The notes: generated from the sequence alone by a model not told the origin. 28,023 bases of DNA from Paramacrobiotus richtersi (GCA_034698045.1 JAQGAU010000447.1:1-28023), one strand, 5' to 3'. Positions 10,661 through 21,437 are shown, numbered from the stretch's first letter. Numbers and translations: made by a program.

Positions 10661-11849
10661 AGTCTTTTGACATCATGCAGTTTCATAGTTTCGAAAGTTG
10701 TTCAGTCGAGTTTCTTATAACTGCTAACTGTAAATGTATTATCTTTAATGTATCTGTTCCAGTGGTATTGGCAACTTTAAGGCATTAACAATTTCAAGCA
10801 ACAGGAATGGTTTCGCGACTTTATAGCTTCAAGCGGAAGTCAAACGAAAAGTCGGTAAAATGTGAGGTAAACGTGTCGAACTTGAAATAATGCGAAAATC
10901 GTAAATGTAAACTGTTTTGAAATGAAAAATTTCTTCGCTGTTTTTGCACGCACATTTATTCTGGAAAACATAAACATACGCAGGTAAAACTGTAGCAAAA
11001 CCTGCAGCCCAGTGGCTGCTCGATCCATCCACTCGACTGGTTTGCAAAAGGCAACGTGAAAGCATACCAAGGTAACCAACACACAACGCTGACAGCTGTA
11101 ACTGTGTTGATTGTCAACACAAATCTCATTCCAGTGCAAAATAAATGCATTATACGAAGTACGATAACTGGCATGTCGGTGGCATCTATTTCCGTTGACT
11201 GTGAATGTAAGGCAGTTAAGACTCTAATGGCATAATATCATATTCCGGTTAAGCAGTCCGAAGAGCATATGTTTACGAATTTATGGGACTTCGGCTCCTT
11301 TGTGGTTAGCAATAAGGATATGCGTTTGAGCGGTTTACCCGGGCACTGCCACTGGCCATTAATCAGCGCCGCTCACCATGTAACTAGCCGATCTGCAAAT
11401 AAAAGAAGCGGTAAATAAAAGAAAGAAACCAGCCAGAAATCGAACAGGAGCTTCTAGATTGCTGACAGAATATATTTTCCAGTCGCCGTATAAGACGAGA
11501 ACCTGGAGGAGAACCTAATGAACTCCCATTCACCAGTAATGTACGCCATTGAGTCAGCGCTGTCTTGCAACGAAATTGTCCATGCGTAAAGTACCTTTTA
11601 GCACGAAGAACTTAGGTAAATTCGAACCGGGAAAAGTTGATCAAGCAGTTACAAAGCTTTTCAATCGACTGTCGAGGTCATTGATCTTTGCGATAGAAAA
11701 TGATCGGCTCTTGTGGATGTAACTATGAAAGACAATGAAAGGGAACTGCTAGCTGAACAATAATATGGCGAACTGTTGTTGACAGTTAGGTCAGCGTAAC
11801 TTATAGACACGTCACCATCGCCGGCTGGGGTAAACAGATAAATGCTTAG
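10661..11849. other. Intergenic; possible GPCR fragment on the minus strand
   Basis: Only one stretch attracts attention. Minus-strand 11040-11174 reads a hydrophobic segment, RFVLTINTVTAVSVVCWLPW, resembling a GPCR TM6 with its CWLP motif. Flanking exons for the other helices were not found and the frame closes at 10956. It is either a relic or coincidence. Confidence 0.3.
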
Positions 11850-12446
11850 CCGAATTGCAGAAGTGTTTCCCTTTCTATACTAACCGTACAACTATACAAC
11901 AACAACGTTCTATACAACGGTCGAGTTGAATACTTCCATTTTTTATACAATCCGAACTGCACTAGCTGCTTGTCAAGAATTCAACAGATATTTTCACAGA
12001 CCAAGCAGACCAGAACCGAACTGCCGAACCGCTTGCATGAGCTAGAAAACACTGCCAACAGACGATTCGACGTCATTAAACGCCGTCTGGAAGCTGGGAA
12101 GCATATAGAGCATTAAGATGGTCCGTATCGAGCATACAATCGGACGTGTAAGAGTAGACGAGCTCGCCGAATCTACGCTATATTTCAAGACCTATAGAGT
12201 ATGTATGAGGGACAGAATCGTACAGTGGAGAAACTGCTGGCAGCCTTCTGCAGCATCAGCCTCCGTAAACCAGTGCAGCGCTTCTTCAAGTGGTCCACGT
12301 CAATTTCGGTGGATCTTTACAAACCCGTATTTGGGAAACAAATTCCCAGTGCCCTCTTCATCGGCTGTTCCTGCGTGACTTGTCTAGCTGCAAACGCCAA
12401 GAAGAACAGTCGCGTGTCTAGGTCCCCCCTACTCGGACACCTGTAG
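11850..12446 (+). pseudogene. Degraded helical reading frame, function unknown
   Basis: An 88-codon open frame without a usable ATG (11850-12113, TAA 12114-12116) reads like real protein: an N-terminal part with YNGRVEYFHFLYNPNC, then a charged heptad-like helix (TRTELPNRLHELENTANRRF). The same frame reopens after the TAA, meets a TAG near 12191, and then runs through an 82-codon segment (MYEGQNRTVEKLLAAFCSIS onward) to TAG 12446. Between the stops a neighbouring frame (from ATG 12118) also looks helical, which suggests stops plus frameshifts in a former coding region. No family is recognised. It could be a gene relic, a mobile-element relic, or an artefact of over-reading. Confidence 0.3.
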
Positions 12447-13690
12447 GCGGTTAGTCATCAAGTGAAACCGGGATATTTGCTGCTCGATTTAAGCTTGCAG
12501 AGCGTGCAGTCTTAGTGCAGAGGTTTTGAAGACGGCTTTGGATTGTGTTCGGAAATAAACTGCGGATCACGAAACGGGAGGAGAGCAAACTCGAAAACGC
12601 CTACAAGTATTGATAAGAAAAGTGAACGGGATCCACAGCAGCTTTCTTTTGATGAATTGTTAAGCCTAAAGCTGGCTCGAGGAAATGGGAAAAGTGTGTT
12701 ATACAGCGATACCGGCCGACCAGGTAGCATGCGATTTTTAGAATGTGTATGCATTAAAGGTCAGCTATGCCGCGCAGTGGATAACTCACACAGCACACAA
12801 CTATTTGTCAGATTTGTTGTTATGGAGGCGGTATGTTCATTGTATTGTAAAATACGTGGTACGCTGTATCATCTGTACACATCGAGCTTGTAGCATTCAT
12901 CGTGAACCGGCCACCTCTACGGCATAACTCTCTGCGACTCTGGTTTTCGTTATTTTGCGAATCAAAATGGCAGTACTAATTCTGCCCGTCGCACAAGGTA
13001 CATTTGTAACGTTGGAAGTCATGTCGCGATAATAATGAGATCGACCGTTGTTATTTAGCAAGCATGTCGGAAAGACATTTCGAGCCGATTAATAATTTTC
13101 ATTTCCAGATTCTTCCAGTTGATTTTCTTCATGTACGCATGTCGGTTTCGCAAACAATGTTTCGCTTGATTTCACGCAGTGGTTCAAACATTTTCTACAT
13201 GATAGTCGGTTGACATATTTCCCATTGTTGCATTACAGTTATATGTGTTAATCACCTGACCTTTGTCGCCATATGGGAGAGCAGACAGTCGAAAAGAAGC
13301 CCTCGTTGATTCTGATTATTTTTGCATTGTGTTACACTGGAGTTGGCAACGCAGTATAATTATACTGCGTGGAATTATAAACATAAGCATATCGATTTCA
13401 CAGCCATTGCCCCCTTTCGGGCAAAATTCGGCCAGTCGGACTTGGGCAACTTTTTTTTGCATTGATGTTTGTATGAAGACGCACTATACATATTTCCCAC
13501 TGTTCACTGCATTTGTTCTGTTCATCACTTGAATTTTCGTGTACCCATGTGGCAGAACGGACAGTTCAATTACGCGTGATGTTTGGTTTTTATCTTTTTG
13601 CGTTGTTCCACGCTGGATTATACAGTAAAGTGGAATGCTACTCTTGCATTTGTTAACGCACACCAAACAGAGCAGACAGTTAACTTCCCA
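12447..13690. other. Intergenic; no supported gene
   Basis: A 116-codon plus frame at 12543-12893 begins with a Ser/Lys-rich segment but has no recognisable domain or splice context. The rest is AT-rich spacer. Confidence 0.5.
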
Positions 13691-13696
13691 TCAGCC

Positions 13697-13702
13697 TTTA
13701 AT
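13697..13702 (-). promoter_or_regulatory. Polyadenylation signal (ATTAAA), copy C
   Basis: The minus-strand ATTAAA lies about 210 bp beyond the stop of copy C, in the same sequence context as the signals at 187 and 10465. Confidence 0.5.
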
Positions 13703-13913
13703 ATGAAACAAATTGTTTGCGTTGGTAGTACAGATAGTAGTCTCGTTCATGCATTTTTATATAAACATCTCAAGTTGTACCAACATAATCATAACTTTTC
13801 ACAGCACGTATCAAAACAGTCACAACACAGATGCGACAGTACACCATGCAGCATTTAAAAGATCTGTTCGTTGTAAGAAATTCTGTAATAACATACGGCC
13901 AAGCGGTTGGTTT

Positions 13914-14258
13914 TCATTTCTTGCAGTGAGCGAATGTTGATGGAATTACCCAGCCCTTGCCACCTTTTGCGGGAACTTCGCCTAATCCAGCTGTGTCGGT
14001 CTTGGGGTACTTCTTCTTGCACTGCCGATAGTATGAAGTCGCGTCGACTTTCCCGTTCTTGTACTTGACGTCACACGGGATGCAACCAAGGTTGATAATC
14101 GGCAACAGCCACAGATGAAAACATGCTCCTACACAAAGACTGCCGAGTACCGATTTGTTCTTCGCGTAACACAACATGTTCAGGTTCGAACAATCAGCTC
14201 TAGCCAGCGAGATGCACGATGCGCCAAGGAGAACAACACACAACCACAACTTCCACAT
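13914..14258 (-). CDS. Small secreted cysteine-rich protein, copy C (intact)
   Basis: A 114-residue protein from ATG 14258. A longer frame starts at 14336, but the alignment with copy B, including shared untranslated bases just upstream (cttatcatctgtg and agtcg.caacATG), places the start at 14258. An N-terminal signal peptide (MWKLWLCVVLLGASCISLA) ends before ADCSN. The mature part has eight cysteines (four possible disulfides), a conserved NLGCIPCDVKYK core, QCKKKYPK, and a C-terminal AHCKK. I recognise no named family; a secreted defence, toxin-like or matrix protein would be a guess. No intron is seen in the coding part. It sits inverted relative to copies A and B, which implies duplication followed by inversion. 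Confidence 0.75.
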   Translation of the reverse strand: MWKLWLCVVLLGASCISLARADCSNLNMLCYAKNKSVLGSLCVGACFHLWLLPIINLGCIPCDVKYKNGKVDATSYYRQCKKKYPKTDTAGLGEVPAKGGKGWVIPSTFAHCKK

Positions 14259-14400
14259 GTTGACGACTAGGTGGAAGATCGAAACACACAGATGATAAGG
14301 ATTCTTACAACTTATTGAGCTGGTACAAAAGGTCAAGCTAAAAAGTATGGAGGAGAAAAAACGATCACAACGTACACGCTGATAAACGCTTTTAGCAAAA

Positions 14401-14430
14401 CGACTGGGATAGCGTTTCCTTGCTTATATA
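14401..14430 (-). promoter_or_regulatory. Candidate core promoter of copy C
   Basis: On the minus strand TATATAAG (14430-14423) is followed 25 bases on by an initiator-like CCCAGTC (A at 14405). This would give a 5' UTR of about 147 bases to the ATG at 14258. Position and order fit an animal TATA/Inr promoter; there is no expression evidence. Confidence 0.45.
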
Positions 14431-14754
14431 CTAGTTCAGCAAAGTGCTTCATCATGATCACAGCACACTGACACAATACGATCACGTACGATAAGAAAGT
14501 GTTTCGTGTTTGAGAAGAAAACCGGACCACGATTCCGAGAAACAACCGGATCTTTTATCTTATTGGCCACCATACTTTGATACTTTGATACCTGCTCTGC
14601 CTCGAGCTGTTTCGACCGGCTAACATCTTGCATTGTCCGTCTAGGAAAAATTTGCAGCCGCATTTTGTTTTGTTGGGATTGTGTGTTGTGCAAACGGGTA
14701 CGGTAGCTTCAGAGCCAAAAATCTTCAAAATTTACGTGAGCACAGTTCAAAATT

Positions 14755-14919
14755 TTAACGGATATAACCGGAAATAATGTCCCGCGGACCCGGAATAAAA
14801 GCCCTACCCGGCTCCGGAATATTTGCCCCGCACGGATGCGGAATATGTGACCTTTTCGTAACTAGTGTAACTGCCCTGCGCGGATCCGGAATAAATGCCC
14901 CTCTTTGATTCGGAAGAGA
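14755..14919 (-). repeat. 24-bp minisatellite reading as an octapeptide repeat
   Basis: About six degenerate 24-bp units built around ATTCCGGATCCGCGCGGGGC on the minus strand. In the one open frame they read SLPNQRGA, FIPDPRRA, VTLVTKRS, HIPHPCGA, NIPEPGRA and FIPGPRDI, then ISGYIR and a stop. The frame continues upstream to an ATG at 15216 (153 codons in all, with hydrophobic stretches), but nothing else supports a gene, so the repeat is annotated rather than a protein. Confidence 0.65.
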
Positions 14920-15382
14920 TGCACTGCGGGCCTGTCCTGGTCCGAAATAATCTGTATATTTTGCTAAAACACCTGAAAGATCAGTAACGACAAGGTGGAA
15001 GAACCAGTAAAGGAGGAAGTACGATAATGGCCATGACTGGAGCGGATGAGGGCAAGAAGGGCGTAAGCAGGCGTCCGGGATAGTGATAGTCAAAACGTTC
15101 AAGACTCCAGCCAAATCAAAGTATTGCAGAGAATAGTGTCTGTGCATCAATAAAAACACTAGACAACATCTACCCAATATTTTTGAACATGAAAAGATGC
15201 ATCTACATAGTCCCATTGTCAGTTTGTGCGCGCAAGTAGCGATGTTGCGTAATATGGTCCAAACGCATAAATAGAAATACTTCCCCCAAAATCGTCGTCT
15301 CTATCCATAATCCAATTTGCATGGACGGTGTATCAGTAAATGAGCAGAAATATATGCACAGAGATGCCATGCGCGTCTACTG

Positions 15383-15575
15383 GGCCTATACCTTTAGTGT
15401 AAATAGGAACTAGGAATTAGGGTTGCTAGGTAGGGCAGGAATGCCATTTCTAGGAACAGTCGTAGGAATACAAGTAGGAATATGAACTGAATTCTGGGAA
15501 GGGGAATTAGAAAATGTGTCATTTACGAAGGAATAGGAACAGTGTCCCTGCATCACTACTTGTAGCATTAATGAA
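15383..15575 (+). repeat. Left arm of the inverted repeat
   Basis: Pairs with the reverse complement of 16500-16689. Offsets stay consistent along the arm (15383 pairs with 16689 and 15484 with 16591), which separates this from chance similarity of GGAAT-rich sequence. Confidence 0.7.
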
Positions 15576-16499
15576 AGAAAACTAGCAACAGCTTTCGAAG
15601 TGGCAGGCGTGCGACTTATTTTTACAGTGACGGAAGGTCATCCGATTGTGAGACTTGCTAGATCATTTTATCTAGTTGATGTTATGTGACAAACATGAGT
15701 TATTGTCGCAAAAGAATCGGGAGTTTTGCCTTCAAAGCTGCCCAACATTTGATTAACAGAACCAAAGCCCAGATGTCGCGCTTGAACCACGAACACATGC
15801 TGACCGGTGGTCAATAATAGTAGCGAACTGCTCTCTTGACCAATTAACGGGTTATTACAAGTTCAACGAGTTGGGAACCCGCTAGCGTTCGTAAACACGC
15901 ACCCTTACCTACACGTGAAAATAAAACCATATAGCAAATATCCATAATTTGAGTGTTGTGTTTGTTCGGGTTGTCCCTGTTTTACACTGGTCAGTATTGA
16001 CTTCCGTAGTGTAGCAAAAGCGGAAGTAACACTAAAAGTGGTCAAATAACGTCGATGGATTTCGGCCATGAATACCGGGTGACCAGCAGCATTTCTTACA
16101 AAATTTGATTACTTTTATATATTTTAGCATACAGGCGACACCAAGTTTGTCCCAGCTGAATTCGTTGGTAATTATTGAGCGATGCCTGGTATAGTAAAAC
16201 CTCAAGGACGGGTAAAATGCAAAAGGACCAAATCTTCCTCTTTAGTGATCAGGAGTAGATCAGAAACCGGTCAAATTATAGTACTATTTTTTTAATTGCA
16301 ACGCAACATTGGTACTTTGACTTGAAATCAACAACGATACTCTACTCGCTATAGGGAGGTCACACTACCTTACGTTTGGTCCCCCCCCATGCCATTTAGC
16401 ATGTATGGGCGTTGCTTGGATAACGGTGTAAGAGCATTTGACCTTACCACCCCACTATTAGCCGCTGTGTAAAAACAATGCTATATATATCTCCTTCCT

Positions 16500-16689
16500 C
16501 CAGGACAATGCTTTACCGCAATTTTTACTGGGTTGAAGACTGTACCTATCCCTTTCTAAATTACGCATTTTGGATTCCTAGAATTCAGTTCATATTCCTT
16601 CCTACCTGTATTCTTACGACTTTTCCTACAAATCGCATTCCTTTCCTACATACCATTCCGAATTCCCATTCCTACTAAAGGTGTAGGCC
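16500..16689 (-). repeat. Right arm of the inverted repeat
   Basis: Reverse-complement partner of 15383-15575. A small plus-strand ORF (16478-16678) falls wholly inside the arm and is only the translation of the repeat. Confidence 0.7.
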
Positions 16690-18184
16690 TCCTTACTGAG
16701 ACCGCAGTACCTGACAACTGCGCTGTGGTGCCAGATTCAGTTAGAGTGGCAGCATACTAAGATTCCGAACCCATCAGAAAGATTGCGCGGTAATCTGTAC
16801 GATTATTGGGTAGCAAGGCCATTATTGGTTGGTTTCGACAAGTGGCCGCTGTCCAGTTCGAGTTGCGTGCGGTATAGAAGCAACAGGCCGCATGCAAAAT
16901 TGTTCTGTAGGCATAGTGCAACTTGCACGATCATAATACACCACCACTACATATAGACAATCCTTATTCTTGTTAGAATATCGGGAGCGTTGAACATGAA
17001 AGAACTGCCAGCATGGGCAGCTGCAGCTAAAATTCAGTGTTTATCATGTTACCTTCGATTTCCGCAACACAGTGGTAAAAACTCACATGACTACCGCCCG
17101 GTTGGAGATAACACTGCAGGCTGACAATGCACCCGTTAACTGGCAATTTGCAAGCATTGGGAAAATTCTAGTTAAACTGTATCCGTCTCCGCTATTAACT
17201 ATTAAGTATTAACCGATTCACAAAGGAAAAGATATTAATTTTATTAAGTGCCCCAACAAACACTAAAGAGGGGGTCTTGCAAGTTTCCGAGCACAACTTC
17301 CTGTTTACGTTGACACATGGTCCTTTACGTGGGCACACTTTGTTCTACGTAGGCACAGATTTTTGGCCCTGGGTAGCTTCGGGAAATCGCGGACGATTTT
17401 GCGTCAAGTACCGGCATGAGCTAATGGACTATCTTACGTCGTGGTATTTTGCTGCGTACGCTGTTTAAATCACGAAAAATCAGTCTGCCACATTAGGATT
17501 CCAGCAAAAAAGCTTAGTCCTGGTTATTAACGCAAAATTTAGTTGTGTTGTTTTGATCGTCATCGCATGAGTATGACACCTTGCACAAAACGACACAGTA
17601 CCTACTGAATGTTTTGTCCTTGATAGCATTCGGCAGACAAACATTTATGTATTTTCTTGCATACTGATATCATATATGATACACTTATGTGCAATAATGC
17701 TACTGGTTCGAAAGATTGTAGAATAGTTTTAATTCAAGATCCCATAAACAATGTTGCCAAAAGAATTCCAGAATCAAATAAAAAACTGGAGATCAAAAAA
17801 AAGATTACAGCAATAATTGACCAAGCTTCGAGAACTGACTGCGCAGTTTGACTTCCGTTTGAAGAAGTCGTTCGTTTACGTTTTGCTAGCCATTGAGGCA
17901 CACCGCGATCGCGTTGTACTGTTTGTACGGCAGGACAAAGTCATTGCCATGTTATTAAAATTAAATTCTTATCGCCGACATAGTATACTGTAATGCGACG
18001 AACTGCACCAATGCCGCACTGTTTTAAGCTATTCCTGCACAAGCAACTTCACATAAAATTATTCTCGATTTTGGTTTTGTTAAACGTACCATTACACGCA
18101 GAATGGGCATGCACAGACCGCGAATTACTGGTACATGCAAACAGGAATTTGGCTAGCACAATTTGAATTCTAGCAAAATTATAA
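16690..18184. other. Intergenic; nothing recognised
   Basis: Short frames at 17277-17468 and 17657-17851 show no protein features. A small direct echo of tacgt(g/a)ggcacac occurs near 17326-17358. No RNA gene was seen. Confidence 0.5.
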
Positions 18185-18189
18185 AGCAT

Positions 18190-18385
18190 GCGAGGCTGAC
18201 CTTTCGTGCGAAATATTTACGCAACCGCAACTACGCAGTTAGCTGCAGATGTTACGTAATTGTGTTTGCCTCCTTCCGCTGATCTGGCTCGCAAATTAAG
18301 CGACGGTCGAGTGGCCACTTTCGTGACGCACTTTTTTTTGTCACCTTCCGTATGACCTATGTTTTCCGTCCGGCTCAATAAAGCT
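18190..18385 (+). repeat. Upstream block of the GPCR duplication, copy 1
   Basis: Aligns with 20630-20828 over ~195 bp. Examples are gaggctgacctttcgtg against aagcagaccttgcgtg, cgagtggccacttt against cgagtgcccactttt, and a T-run followed by tgtcaccttc against tgtctccttc. It lies ~0.7 kb before the receptor start, so the duplicated unit carried upstream, probably regulatory, DNA. Confidence 0.65.
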
Positions 18386-19049
18386 TTGGCTACTCGATCA
18401 TTGAATGACGCACTGTAATACGGAATTACGCGGTTCGCCGTAAGACTTTACCTCTTTGTAATACTACGGCAATTACGCTGTTCTCGGTCAGTATTACAAA
18501 ACAAACAACCAGATCACACGCAAAACACTTTAATTAATTCCACCTGATGCACCTGCCTTTCTACCAGTTTTTTTACCACTTGAAATTGAATTGTCAGAAA
18601 CAGGTGGGACAGCGGAACTCATTAGATTCCATCTCAGGCTGTGTGTTGCCGTGTTGGTGTAGCGAAGCGTAAATAATGACGTAACTGGATCTTTATCTTA
18701 TTAACTCTGCTTGCGGGGATTTCCTTAGCAGCACGCAAAACAATCAGGCCGGTTGTGGTAATCCGTTTATTATAAATAATAATGTTCAGGAGGCGATAGA
18801 TACATGAATATACGTGCGCACCTAAACTTCGTTAAGTTTCAAGATCCATTCCTATTGATTCATATACACTTTAAGATCCCAACTCCTTCTCATTCTTTAT
18901 GCACATCGCATTTCACGGTATTCTAGTTGTGTGCTATCGCTGTCATATAACACGTTACAAATAAGTTTTTTCGTATCACTCTTGAGCGATAGAGCATTCT
19001 AATAAGAAGCCTAAATGTCCAGCTGCACATAAAGTCTGAAAGAAATATT

Positions 19050-20078
19050 ATGGATAATAAGTCATCCCTGTCTTTCGTTAACACCACGTTGACCTTTACC
19101 GGATATTCCGAACCTCACTGGACATCCTCCCTAATCGGTCAAGCAGTTGTTCTTGGCTTATCACTTTTCTCAAACGTTCTCATTTTCATCGAGTTCGTCC
19201 GTGTTCCATCTCGCGTGACCCCATTCACAATGTACCTCCTCGTGCTACTTCTATGCAATGTGGTTTTCCTTCTGACGGTTCCGCTACTTCTGTTAACCAA
19301 CGAACTGTACAAAATTTGGTGGATGGGACGAGCGTGGTGCAATTTTCACAATTACGGGAACCAAATAATCTCATCAAGTCAAATCTGGATCCACGTTACG
19401 ATTTCCATTAACCGCTTATGGGCCGTGCATGCCCCGATATTCTACAAGAATCACCACAATAAACAAACTGCTCTGTTGACCTGTCTGGCGGCCGTGATGT
19501 TTGCCCATATTGTCGGGCTACCAGGGTGTATCATGGACGCGATGTATTACGCAATTGATCTTAAACTGGGATGTCATATTAATTACCCCAGACAAGTGTT
19601 GTGGGGTCAGATGCAGCAGGCTTTACTGCACTTGCTGCCGTTGCTGTTTATCATTGTGGCGTATGTTCATTTGTGCATCAATCGGTTTTACAGACGACGG
19701 AAGAAACTGGGTAATCATGTGGCTCCGGCATTGCGGAAAACGGGATCGACTGAAGTGGAGGACAACGTCCCGGCTGGAGAGAAAAAAGGTGCTGCCAGTA
19801 CCGTTAATAACATCCCAAACAACAAGACGCCCCCGAAAAAGGAAGCGGTCAAGCCGTTTTTGGTATTGTCGCTGACGGCCATCAGCGTAACAATCTGTTG
19901 GACACCGGCGTGTATCTATTTCGCTGCATCGATCTTCGCCGGAGTCTGGATGTCGGTGACCTTCTTCACAGTGGCCGTGACCTTTTATTCCATGCAGGCG
20001 CTTTTCGATCCGTGGCTGTTTGCCTTGTGCCTGCTGACAGCCAACAAGAACTGGGATTCGTTCCGATGCCGCTGCTGA
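19050..20078 (+). CDS. Orphan class A GPCR, intronless, tandem copy 1
   Basis: A 342-residue single-exon receptor. The N-terminus carries N-glycosylation sites (NKS, NTT). TM1 holds LGLSLFSNVLIFIEF (Asn1.50); TM2 has LLLCNVVFLL with Asn in place of the usual Asp. TM3 starts at the Cys in WCNFHNY and ends in INRLWAVH where DRY would be. ECL2 has Cys in GCHINY. TM5 has LLPLLFIIVAYVHL. ICL3 is basic and Pro/Lys-rich. TM6 keeps the CWTP motif and TM7 has DPWLF in place of NPxxY. The tail is short with cysteines (FRCRC) that could be palmitoylated. ATG 19050 has A at -3 and G at +4. The missing acidic TM2 residue and altered DRY suggest atypical sodium or G-protein coupling; the ligand is unknown. 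By eye about four residues in five match the copy at 21438. Confidence 0.92.
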   Translation: MDNKSSLSFVNTTLTFTGYSEPHWTSSLIGQAVVLGLSLFSNVLIFIEFVRVPSRVTPFTMYLLVLLLCNVVFLLTVPLLLLTNELYKIWWMGRAWCNFHNYGNQIISSSQIWIHVTISINRLWAVHAPIFYKNHHNKQTALLTCLAAVMFAHIVGLPGCIMDAMYYAIDLKLGCHINYPRQVLWGQMQQALLHLLPLLFIIVAYVHLCINRFYRRRKKLGNHVAPALRKTGSTEVEDNVPAGEKKGAASTVNNIPNNKTPPKKEAVKPFLVLSLTAISVTICWTPACIYFAASIFAGVWMSVTFFTVAVTFYSMQALFDPWLFALCLLTANKNWDSFRCRC

Positions 20079-20629
20079 CTGACACTCAAACAGCACGACA
20101 TTTATTGGTGAATTTCTTAACATGGCAGTTTCTGGTCGTCTAGACCGTTAATGACAGCCAGTCGTAAATTACATTCTAAAACTGTTTCACTTATATTTCC
20201 TCGAAGTCGTTTCATTGTATACGTTTTTTTTCGAAAATGCTCCAAAAATACGCGTTAATGCACACAAAATCAAAACAAAATTTAGCAAAATACATGTAAA
20301 AAAGACCATACTCTTGTTAGACAAGGTGATGGCAACCAATTTTGCTGCAGGGCCTAAGCATGCTGAAGGTATCAATCCGACTGTGTAAAAGCGTGTATAC
20401 AATAGATGTCATAGGTTTTCGCTCTTCTGTTATTTGGTATTTGACACTATGTTATCCCTTGCGAGGTGAAACTTGTATTCCTTTGTGCCGGCTATCCAAA
20501 TTGAATGTACGATGCATGTTCTCTTATTGGTCATTAGATGAATTCAAATACAGTAAACCACGTATATGCAAATAATGGAGGTATCGGTTTTTGTTAGCGC
20601 TTTGTTACCGGCGCGGTTATTACTATGAA
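20079..20629. other. Spacer between the tandem GPCR copies
   Basis: The first ~80 bp after the stop still resemble the sequence after copy 2 (cagtttctggtcgtct against cagtctctggtcgctt). The rest holds no gene. Confidence 0.6.
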
Positions 20630-20828
20630 AGCAGACCTTGCGTGGAACAAGATTTATGTACTACGGATACTGCGCAGCTGGCGGCGAATCCTGCGTAATA
20701 GTATTTACAAGTTGACCTGTCACCGCACCGGCTCCCAGATTAAATTTAGCTACGCCCGAGTGCCCACTTTTGCGCCGCTTTTTTTGTCTCCTTCTGTTGA
20801 ACCCATAGATCATCTGGCTCAGCAAGGC
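20630..20828 (+). repeat. Upstream block of the GPCR duplication, copy 2
   Basis: Partner of 18190-18385 at an offset of ~2,440 bp, close to the 2,388-bp spacing of the two receptor starts. Outside the block the two upstream regions have diverged, which makes this conserved stretch a candidate enhancer or promoter element, or simply the least eroded part. Confidence 0.65.
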
Positions 20829-21437
20829 TAAAATACAATGTAAAGAAGTGAAAAATAGGTATCAAAGCAAATGGTCCTTTATCAGGCTCACAATCTTGTG
20901 ACATCTGATAATTAGTCATTTCAAAATAGTTCCACATGATGCCAGATCTGTACGCTTTATGCTGTTGTAAATCCGTAAAGGTGACCTTGAACTATTCATT
21001 GGATTCCAATCATTCCATGCGGTATCCGTGTTAATTGGACAGTACGAATTGTACATCCTTTATCCAGGCTAGCGGACCGTGGGCCGCACCCACGCGGCCA
21101 TCTCAAACTGTGATGCCGCGGCGATATCAGTTACAGCTGGGCCGAATAGGGGAAATAAACGCCTCTGTGACATTGCTCCAGTAACTATTACTGCATTGAA
21201 TAGTCCATCATCAGTAGCGATATAATCGTACCGTTGCGCTTGCGGCGGTTTTCCTCCCGGAAGTCCAGCTGTGCCAGGTCCGTTGTGCTGATCACAGGAA
21301 CGACGCTTTAAAAGGATGCAACCCGCGGTTATACCGCATGTGCACGAGCCATTTGTGACTTTCTGGTCTTTCTGCAATATTTCCCGACCGAGCTTTGCTT
21401 TCATTGTACAGCTGTTCCACAGCGGAACGGTTTCGGA

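Larger units (their letters stand above)
15383..16689. mobile_element. Inverted-repeat element (~1.3 kb), non-autonomous or foldback type
   Basis: The left arm (about 15383-15575) and the right arm (about 16500-16689) are reverse complements over nearly 200 bp with scattered mismatches. The arms start at GGCCTA(T/C)ACCTTTAGT, pass through TAGGAAT-rich sequence, share gaactgaattct (15484-15495 against 16580-16591), and continue into AAAATG(T/C)GT. The interior (~0.9 kb) holds no significant ORF. Target-site duplications were not confirmed because the outer limits are blurred. Best reading: an old MITE-like or foldback DNA transposon remnant. Confidence 0.65.

Noticed and set aside
16478..16678. 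66-codon ORF with a Pro/Ile/Phe-rich product
   Set aside because: Falls within the right arm of the inverted repeat and only translates its ATTCCT-rich sequence.
17700..17716. Possible tRNA B-box (ggttcgaaag)
   Set aside because: No matching A-box or cloverleaf stems around it.
19623..20123. 166-codon minus-strand ORF antisense to the GPCR (a similar case at 21069-21509)
   Set aside because: The first is a shadow of the receptor coding strand; the second overlaps the start of copy 2 and has no protein features.
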